Below, piece by piece: positions 35,309 to 40,969 of a DNA stretch of 40,969 nucleotides. The translations under genes and the position numbers were made by a program. The notes below the pieces were generated by a model. That model had not been told where the DNA came from and ran no database searches. It saw nothing but the letters and a program-made list of their open reading frames with translations. Source of the stretch: Candidatus Gastranaerophilales bacterium (lineage in GTDB: Bacteria > Cyanobacteriota > Vampirovibrionia > Gastranaerophilales > Gastranaerophilaceae); NCBI GenBank assembly GCA_944325085.1, contig CALUYT010000056.1, forward strand, positions 1 to 40,969, in the 5' to 3' direction. Numbering within the stretch: position 1 is the first letter of the stretch; each line of letters begins with the position of its first letter.

Positions 35309-37405
35309 TTAATTTGAGAATAGAGTAAATGTTTTTTCAATACTCTTAGATATTAAACTTTTAACCGTATCATATTCTGTTGTTAATGATGAAATTTCAG
35401 CATCTAATTGTTTAGTTTTTAAATCAATTGAATCTTCTTTATATGTTAATTCAGCTTTTTTAGATGTAAATTCAGCCTCTGCACGTGCAATAGCATCTGT
35501 ATCAGAAACTTCTGTAATATATCCGGTTTCATTATATCTTGTTTGATAATAATAACCATCTTGGTTAAGAGAACTCATAGAATATCTTCCATCTTTTATC
35601 ATACTTTCAAGATATTCACCATCATCAATAGCATCATCTTCTCTCCAACCATATTCACAAATATTGTTATATAATTCATCAAAGAAATCTGCAGATTTAT
35701 CAACTATTGAAGTAACTGCATCAGGGTCATCTTGTGCTATATAATAATAACCTGAATTATCAGTTACATATACAGATGTATCAACTGATTTACCAACAAC
35801 GTAATCTGAATCAGCTTTTGCTAAACCATTATCGTAATAGGTTAAAAATGCCGCTAACATATTAGATAAACTTACACCATAATATTCACCCTTGCTATCT
35901 GAACCAATTCTATTGTAATTTACAGCATTTTGATATGCACTATTTTCAGTCATAGCTTTATTATTAGTTCTATCACCTTGGTCTGCAGGCTTATTACTAG
36001 TAGATAAGTATTGAGATACAACCATATCATAAGCGAATTTTAAAGCATCAGCAGATGCTTCATCAACATTTAAGCCTTGTCCTGTTAAATCTTTTTCAGA
36101 AGAATAACCCAAAGCTTCTGCCAAAGAATTAAATAATTTCAAAACTTGTTCCCTAAACGCTTTCATATCATCAGCTTTGGGTCCATTGCTGACATTTTTA
36201 TTGGCAATCAATACTATATTCCCTGACAAAATATCACCTAATGTCATCTCAGATATTTCAGTCGCATAATGATTTACAACTCCATTTTGAACAACTGAAT
36301 AAATACTATCAGATAAAGAATTAGAGCCTATGTTGATATTATTACCATAACCAGTACTAGCTTGTATTGAGCTATCTTCACTCATAGCCACAACAGCGCT
36401 CAAATCTGTATTCATCTGAGTTTGGATACTAGCATATATATCACCAGTAGTCACTGAAGATTTATTTCCATTATCATCTAAAATATAGCCGTCTTCAACT
36501 TTACCTGACATTATTTTCTTTGCGTTAGAAATTAATGTTCTTATTCTATCAGATTCAGCATTTATACGAGCAATTTCTGCATCATATTGATTTTTATCAG
36601 AGATATTGACTTTATCTTTCTTAGCTTCATTATCGTTTAAATCTCTTGTTAATTGAGATATAATGTCATTATTAATTTCATTATTGTTTGCACTTTTTAC
36701 TAAAGAAGTTAATCTTTTCTTTTCTTTTTCTAATTCTAAAGCAGTGACTTTTCCCTCCGCAACAAACATTTGACCCCAATCTATTTTTTGTTGCCCAATG
36801 TCACTCAATATCAAATCTGATAATGTCATTGCACTAACAGATGATTTATCTAAAGGTTCAGCACCCATACCTGCTGAAGGATTCCAAGATTTACCAACGG
36901 TCTCAGAAACATTGTTTGACTTGAAAACTATACCATTACCTTGAAGTGTTTTATCTTTATCAACTTCGAAATCTAATTTTGTTATTGCATTAGCTGTTTC
37001 TTGAGTAACAATTCCTCCATATGCTAATGCTTGAATAAATTTATCTCTTGAAGCTTGAGAGCCAACTCCACCAGCTTTTGAAATACCGGCAGCTTTTGCT
37101 GCAGCTGCATATTCTGAATTCAAAACTATTGCACCAGAAGGAGTTGTAACCATATAAGGATTATAATCATTTGCGGCAGATGGCATCATTAACAAACCGT
37201 AAGTTACTCCAAAATCACCTTGTACTGCATCATTTGACCAAACTAATTTAGTCGCATTCATAGCATTAGAATACTCAGTAGAAATGTCAGACAACTGATT
37301 TGTTATTTCAAGCTTTTGCTGAGCCAATTCCGTTGATTTGTATTCACAATCAGCTTTTCTTGCTGTTATACATAAAAATCTTGCTTGTGAAGCTGCCAAT
37401 CCCAT
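35309..37405 (-). CDS. Large unknown protein with flagellin-like coiled ends
   Basis: The 698-residue protein begins MGLAASQARFLCITARKADCEY. Residues 20-60 are amphipathic helix (ELAQQKLEITNQLSDISTEYSNAM), and the last 65 residues are again helical (DLKTKQLDAEISSLTTEYDTV, then LISKSIEKTFTLFSN). Ends that can pair as a coiled coil around a variable middle is the plan of flagellins and hook-associated proteins. The middle is polar, Asp/Asn/Ser-rich, with a further coiled coil near 225-290. There is no Sec signal peptide. A sigma-28-like promoter and AAGGA precede the ATG. I infer export by the flagellar/type III apparatus, but it is not a recognised flagellin. Confidence 0.72.
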   Translation of the reverse strand: MGLAASQARFLCITARKADCEYKSTELAQQKLEITNQLSDISTEYSNAMNATKLVWSNDAVQGDFGVTYGLLMMPSAANDYNPYMVTTPSGAIVLNSEYAAAAKAAGISKAGGVGSQASRDKFIQALAYGGIVTQETANAITKLDFEVDKDKTLQGNGIVFKSNNVSETVGKSWNPSAGMGAEPLDKSSVSAMTLSDLILSDIGQQKIDWGQMFVAEGKVTALELEKEKKRLTSLVKSANNNEINNDIISQLTRDLNDNEAKKDKVNISDKNQYDAEIARINAESDRIRTLISNAKKIMSGKVEDGYILDDNGNKSSVTTGDIYASIQTQMNTDLSAVVAMSEDSSIQASTGYGNNINIGSNSLSDSIYSVVQNGVVNHYATEISEMTLGDILSGNIVLIANKNVSNGPKADDMKAFREQVLKLFNSLAEALGYSSEKDLTGQGLNVDEASADALKFAYDMVVSQYLSTSNKPADQGDRTNNKAMTENSAYQNAVNYNRIGSDSKGEYYGVSLSNMLAAFLTYYDNGLAKADSDYVVGKSVDTSVYVTDNSGYYYIAQDDPDAVTSIVDKSADFFDELYNNICEYGWREDDAIDDGEYLESMIKDGRYSMSSLNQDGYYYQTRYNETGYITEVSDTDAIARAEAEFTSKKAELTYKEDSIDLKTKQLDAEISSLTTEYDTVKSLISKSIEKTFTLFSN

Positions 37406-37452
37406 GATTTTCGTAATCCTTTCGACATACAGTCATTCTTTGATTAATCATA

Positions 37453-37480
37453 ACTACGGCATTTTCACTAATAAACTTTA
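37453..37480 (-). promoter_or_regulatory. Sigma-28 (FliA/SigD)-like promoter
   Basis: On the minus strand TAAAGTTT (37480-37473), 12 nt, then GCCGTAGT (37460-37453). The -35 equals the enterobacterial FliA consensus; GCCG of the -10 (GCCGATAA) is kept. TAAA-N16-GCCG is within the range used by sigma-D. Transcription would start about 40 nt before the 698-residue protein gene. Confidence 0.5.
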
Positions 37481-37529
37481 ATATCAAAGACTTTTATTGT
37501 TACATTTCGTTACAACTTTGTTACACGTT

Positions 37530-38126
37530 TTAATTCGCTATATCTATAACAGTATATGCATTAAAATCTAATGAGCCATATATCACTTTTATTTTATTAT
37601 CCCCTTCCGGAAGCCATTTTGCAAAAGAAATAGTTTCTTCCCCAAAATCATCCGTCGTTTCTTTAGCTGGGAATTGAGCCATCACATACTGAGCTTGATA
37701 AAATTTTAAAACTAAATTTCCGGCATCATTCTCACCTTTAATTTGATAGTGACCTACCGGCAATACATCTTCCCCAACTTTTAATGCTACAGGTAAAGAT
37801 ATTACAGGCAAACTATTTTTATCAGAATTAGTATTTATAATCTCGGTTTCATTACTTTGGCTAAATTCTTCACCTTTTGGAACATTTTTATTTCTTTTTT
37901 TCAAACCCAGCCAATTTCGATTTTGTTTATCTTTAACCTGTTCAATAGCTTTATCAAAATCCTCATCTGTAACTGGCTTATCTTGGCCATAAAAATCCTG
38001 ACTAGCGCCCCAATTATCCCACAAATCTCCGGTTGCAGGCATATCAACATCATCTGCCAATACTGAAATTGTAGATATTGAAAATATAGCAATAAAAACA
38101 ATAAAAGCTTGCAACAACTTCTTCAT
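37530..38126 (-). CDS. Secreted unknown protein
   Basis: The 198-residue protein starts with a signal peptide (MKKLLQAFIVFIAIFSISTISVLA^DD). The N-terminal mature part is acidic, with DLWDNWGASQDFYGQDKPVTDEDFDKA. A lysine/asparagine-rich linker follows (WLGLKKRNKNVPKGEEF), then a beta-rich domain from about 105 (LPVISLPVALKVGEDVLPVGHYQI). I do not recognise the family. The ATG at 38126 is chosen for the signal peptide and the -10 box 6 nt upstream; there is no ribosome site. It follows a CNNM gene on the same strand. Confidence 0.8.
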   Translation of the reverse strand: MKKLLQAFIVFIAIFSISTISVLADDVDMPATGDLWDNWGASQDFYGQDKPVTDEDFDKAIEQVKDKQNRNWLGLKKRNKNVPKGEEFSQSNETEIINTNSDKNSLPVISLPVALKVGEDVLPVGHYQIKGENDAGNLVLKFYQAQYVMAQFPAKETTDDFGEETISFAKWLPEGDNKIKVIYGSLDFNAYTVIDIAN

Positions 38127-38162
38127 AATACTTTTATAATAATGAATTTTATAAAAAAGTAA
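38127..38162 (-). promoter_or_regulatory. Promoter of the secreted protein gene, leaderless spacing
   Basis: TATAAA (38138-38133) ends 6 nt before the ATG at 38126. A partial -35, TTACTT, lies at 38162-38157. Transcription should begin at the start codon. Confidence 0.45.
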
Positions 38163-38194
38163 ACCCAACAAATATATGAATAATATTTTAAAAA

Positions 38195-39538
38195 TTATTC
38201 ACTAACAGCAACATTTTCAGACTTAACTTTTTCAATAAGAAGTTTTGTTATTCTAGCTCCATCTACTTCTTTAACAGTAAAAGTAAATTCATTATATTTT
38301 ACAATATCATCAAGTTGAGCAATACGTCCAAGTTCTTTAACAACCAAACCTGCAATTGTATCTACATCTTCATCTTCTAAAGCTTTTTCCGGCAAATCAA
38401 AATAATTTGCCAATTCATCAAGACGCATCATACCATTTGCCAAATACAAATTTGGTCTAATTTCTTTTATGTCAAATTCGGCTTCTTCATCAAATTCATC
38501 TTGAACATCGCCAAATATTTCTTCTAAAACATCTTCCAATGTAATAATACCTGAAGTTCCACCAAATTCATCAACAACAACAGCCATTTGACTTTTATTT
38601 TTCTTAAATTCTCTAACCAAATTATCCATTGTTATTGTTTCAGGAACTAACATAACTTTTCTTTGTATTTTTTCAACTGAATATTCTTCATCTTTTATAG
38701 ATAAAGAATATAAATCTTTAACATGAATTAAACCTGTAATATGATCAATATCACCATCATAAACAGGATATCTGGTATATTGATTTTCTGTAGCTACCTT
38801 ATTCAATTCTTCAAAAGTAATATCACTTGGGACACAAATCATATCTGTTCTAGGAATCATAACTTCTCTAGCTGTTAAATCTGAGAATTTGAATACATTA
38901 TGAATCATATCTTTTTCGGTTTCATTCAAAACACCTTCATCATAACTTGTATCCACCAACAAATCCAAATCTTCAATTGTATGAACAACTCTTGCTGAAT
39001 TAACAGGTATTCTAAACAATTTTAAAATACTATTGCAAGCAACATTCAAAACCCAAACAAATGGTTTTGAAATAGTCATAAACAAATCCATAGGTCTTGC
39101 AACATATAAAGAAATTTTTTCAGGATACTGAAGCGCTATACATTTTGGAACCTGTTCTCCGATAACAACATGTAAAAATGTAATAACTAAAAATGCTATA
39201 ACAGCAGTAATTGTATGAGCAACATAAGCATTAGTAGCTGATAAGTTTGATAATATAGGATTCATCATCTTTTCAATAGTAGGGGATCCGAACCAACCAA
39301 TACCAATACTTGCGATAGTAACACCAACCTGAACCGCAGCTATAAAAAAGTTCATATCTTCTAATGCTTTTAATGCAAGCTTTGCATCAACATTACCATC
39401 TTTAGTAAGCTGTTCTATTTTTACTCTTCTAGCTCTTACAATAGCGAATTCGGCAGATACAAAAAAACCGTTTACAAGTAATAGTATAAAAACTACTAGC
39501 CAATTGGAAATAATTATTCCCAAACTCGAGTCACTCAT
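38195..39538 (-). CDS. CNNM/CorC-HlyC family membrane protein (UPF0053)
   Basis: The 447-residue protein has the complete architecture: a DUF21 membrane domain at 1-190 with four hydrophobic segments (LVVFILLLVNGFFVSAEFAIVRARR first), a CBS pair at about 205-330 (VMIPRTDMICVPSDITFEEL, VDEFGGTSGIITLEDVLEEIFGDVQDE), and a C-terminal CorC/HlyC domain at 355-440. Members transport or sense magnesium and related cations; several were once called hemolysins. AAAGGATG overlaps the start. A promoter whose -35 lies inside the upstream terminator drives it. Confidence 0.92.
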   Translation of the reverse strand: MSDSSLGIIISNWLVVFILLLVNGFFVSAEFAIVRARRVKIEQLTKDGNVDAKLALKALEDMNFFIAAVQVGVTIASIGIGWFGSPTIEKMMNPILSNLSATNAYVAHTITAVIAFLVITFLHVVIGEQVPKCIALQYPEKISLYVARPMDLFMTISKPFVWVLNVACNSILKLFRIPVNSARVVHTIEDLDLLVDTSYDEGVLNETEKDMIHNVFKFSDLTAREVMIPRTDMICVPSDITFEELNKVATENQYTRYPVYDGDIDHITGLIHVKDLYSLSIKDEEYSVEKIQRKVMLVPETITMDNLVREFKKNKSQMAVVVDEFGGTSGIITLEDVLEEIFGDVQDEFDEEAEFDIKEIRPNLYLANGMMRLDELANYFDLPEKALEDEDVDTIAGLVVKELGRIAQLDDIVKYNEFTFTVKEVDGARITKLLIEKVKSENVAVSE

Positions 39539-39567
39539 CCTTTATTAATCCTCATTTTATAGATATT

Positions 39568-39596
39568 ATTATAGTATCTATAAAAAAAAATTGCAA
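39568..39596 (-). promoter_or_regulatory. Promoter of the CNNM gene embedded in a terminator
   Basis: TTGCAA (39596-39591) forms part of the 3' arm of the terminator hairpin. The T-run fills most of a 17-bp spacer, and TATAAT lies at 39573-39568. Confidence 0.6.
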
Positions 39597-39617
39597 GAGG
39601 CTCATACCTCTTGCAAT
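39581..39617 (-). terminator. Rho-independent terminator of the terminase unit
   Basis: The arms ATTGCAAGAGG (39617-39607) and CCTCTTGCAAT (39600-39590) have a 6-nt loop and run into nine T residues on the minus strand. It ends transcription 17 nt after the small coiled-coil gene. Confidence 0.92.
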
Positions 39618-39633
39618 AACCATTGAAATAGAT

Positions 39634-39864
39634 TTACTTAGAAATTATTATACAATCATAAATCTTATCTATTTTATCTTTCATTTCAGTAAATTGACAC
39701 TTTAAATCTTCAAAACTGTTTATTGTTGCAAATTTTTTTTCAACATCTTTTAAAATTTCTCTATGTTTCTTCTCTAGCTGTTCTGGAGTAACAACAATTC
39801 TTTCTTGGATTAAAAACACCAAAACAACTATTATAACAGGAGAATAATATATTAAATTTTCCAT
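39634..39864 (-). CDS. Small membrane-anchored coiled-coil protein, phage-associated
   Basis: The 76-residue protein has an N-terminal membrane helix (YYSPVIIVVLVFLI, residues 5-18), then a charged coiled coil (EQLEKKHREILKDVEKKFATI and MKDKIDKIYDC). The ATG at 39864 follows AAGGAATATC; the frame upstream overlaps the terminase end. Its place 23 nt behind the terminase gene suggests a phage protein such as a holin-like or lysis accessory, but nothing in the sequence confirms that. Function unknown. Confidence 0.65.
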   Translation of the reverse strand: MENLIYYSPVIIVVLVFLIQERIVVTPEQLEKKHREILKDVEKKFATINSFEDLKCQFTEMKDKIDKIYDCIIISK

Positions 39865-39887
39865 AAATTTGATATTCCTTATAAAAT

Positions 39888-40969
39888 TTATAAAACAATT
39901 GGCCAATAAAAATCTACCAAGTAAGAAGCAGCATCGAAAGGGTGAGATAGAAACTTTAATTCTTTTGTTTGTTTTATTTGACTATATGTAGGAACATCTA
40001 TTCTTGATGAACCCTCTACATACCTCAGATTATAAATATTGTACAAAAGTTTTTCACACTTTGGAGATACATACAAATTAATATCTCCATTTGCATTTTT
40101 AACCTTTGCATTAAATGCTGCAACTCTATTTTTTATAGGAGGATTAAAAGCTTTAATTTTAATCTCGACATCATAACCGTAAGCCTCCAATTTCTTTTTT
40201 ATAATTACATAATTTGTATATTCACTTGTGCAGCTTCGATTATCTCCTGAGGCATCACCATTTATAATTACTTTTCCTTTATGATTTGGATATCTGTTAT
40301 AAAATTCATCACAAGTTTTAGCTGTTGTCGTATTTTCTAAAACTAATTCATCAAAATAAAACACCTTATCCTCAGTTTTATGCGCTAAAACCCAAGCCAT
40401 CGGATCTACGTTAAAATCACAACTTATATGAACATCTAAATCTTGTTGATATTTTATATCCTTTATATTTTCATCAGAAAAATCCTTTACAACTAAATTA
40501 CTATTATAATTTCCTGTTTTACCAAGTACAAAAATATCATAATAATCTTTGTCATATAATTTTCTTAATTCATCACAAAAACCTGAAGGTAAATGTGTAT
40601 TTTGCGTAGTAGGCGCACAAATAACTCTATAATTTGGCGGAGGATTATCAAAAAATGTTTTATAAATCCAGCCCTTTTGTACTTCAGGGTTTGTATGTCC
40701 AAAAATTCTGTAAGTAAAATTTTTCCAAGTCGGTTTAACATGTTGCCTCATTCTAGCCAACAACATTTTAAACGTATCATAAGGTACATCTGACATTTCC
40801 TCTATCTCCACAAAACCAAGATTTAGTGATTTTAATTTGTTCGGCTCATCAAAATGCCTAAATAAAATTTCAGATCCATTATGAAAAACTAACTTTTGTT
40901 CAGCACTAACCCACTTATAATCGATTTTTTCTCTCAGACCAATATTGTCAAAATGTTCAAAATAAGTTT
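39888..40969 (-). CDS. terL: Phage terminase large subunit, partial (5' end outside window)
   Basis: The frame is open to the window edge (359 residues visible); a GTG at 40811 is internal. LVFHNGSEILFRHFDEPNKLKSLNLG just precedes FVEIEEM, the Walker B segment with catalytic Glu. The nuclease domain follows: DFNVDPMAW with the first Asp, VIINGDASGDNR with the second, and HPFDAASYLVDF with the third. This is the TerL motor that packages DNA into procapsids and cuts concatemers; the architecture fits the PBSX/Terminase_3 class. The Walker A part lies outside. No portal or capsid gene follows downstream, which is unusual. Confidence 0.92.
   Translation of the reverse strand, partial: TYFEHFDNIGLREKIDYKWVSAEQKLVFHNGSEILFRHFDEPNKLKSLNLGFVEIEEMSDVPYDTFKMLLARMRQHVKPTWKNFTYRIFGHTNPEVQKGWIYKTFFDNPPPNYRVICAPTTQNTHLPSGFCDELRKLYDKDYYDIFVLGKTGNYNSNLVVKDFSDENIKDIKYQQDLDVHISCDFNVDPMAWVLAHKTEDKVFYFDELVLENTTTAKTCDEFYNRYPNHKGKVIINGDASGDNRSCTSEYTNYVIIKKKLEAYGYDVEIKIKAFNPPIKNRVAAFNAKVKNANGDINLYVSPKCEKLLYNIYNLRYVEGSSRIDVPTYSQIKQTKELKFLSHPFDAASYLVDFYWPIVL

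Overview
The window is AT-rich and gene-dense. It looks like a chromosome segment from a gut-type member of the non-photosynthetic cyanobacterial sister lineage (Vampirovibrionia/Melainabacteria, probably Gastranaerophilales). Three things point there: prepilins with the GFTL-[AS]-E leader followed by an AMTIPTL helix, a ribosomal-protein operon ending truA-rplM-rpsI as in cyanobacteria, and an envelope with an outer-membrane barrel. The taxonomic call is inference; no rRNA gene is present.

Layout. At 1-397 (-) is the start of a type IV prepilin gene. At 582-3389 (+) are an XRE regulator, an M29 aminopeptidase and an unknown protein. From 9088 leftwards to 3874 runs a ribosomal/transcription operon: infA, rpmJ, rpsM, rpsK, rpsD, rpoA, rplQ, truA, rplM, rpsI. 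An arsenite-methyltransferase remnant lies just past its terminator. At 9494-10689 is a rimI-bioY pair. At 10747-14868 is an operon with a MotA/ExbB/ZorA-like channel, a ZorB/MotB-like OmpA protein, a UPF0210 (PFL family) protein and two paralogous acidic proteins of no family I recognise; this is the best candidate for an undescribed system. It meets a uvrC (-) that lacks its C-terminal HhH domain. At 16614-20208 are a cytoplasmic UshA-like phosphoesterase, an acyltransferase remnant, ndk and tgt. At 20229-24029 are a small membrane protein, mutS and a membrane-anchored unknown.

At 24220-27991 is a flagellar/type III export cluster: a FliM/FliN (SctQ-like) protein with two SpoA domains, then fliO, fliP, fliQ with a long C-terminal tail, and fliR. 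At 27997-30875 are an Orn/Lys/Arg decarboxylase (-) and a divergent outer-membrane porin. A second prepilin follows, then a leftward sugar-binding protein and zinc dehydrogenase pair, with rarA divergent from it. At 35309-37405 (-) is a 698-residue protein with flagellin-like coiled ends and a sigma-28-like promoter, plausibly a substrate of the export apparatus. Last come a secreted unknown, a CNNM/CorC membrane protein, a small coiled-coil protein and a partial phage terminase large subunit running off the right edge.

Regulatory theme: many promoters with an extended -10 (TGnTATAAT) lie so close to the ATG that the mRNA should be leaderless (rimI, uvrC, tgt, rarA, the decarboxylase, the porin, the 38126 gene, possibly mutS). 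Other genes have clear AAGGAG sites. No tRNA, rRNA, CRISPR array or insertion sequence was seen.
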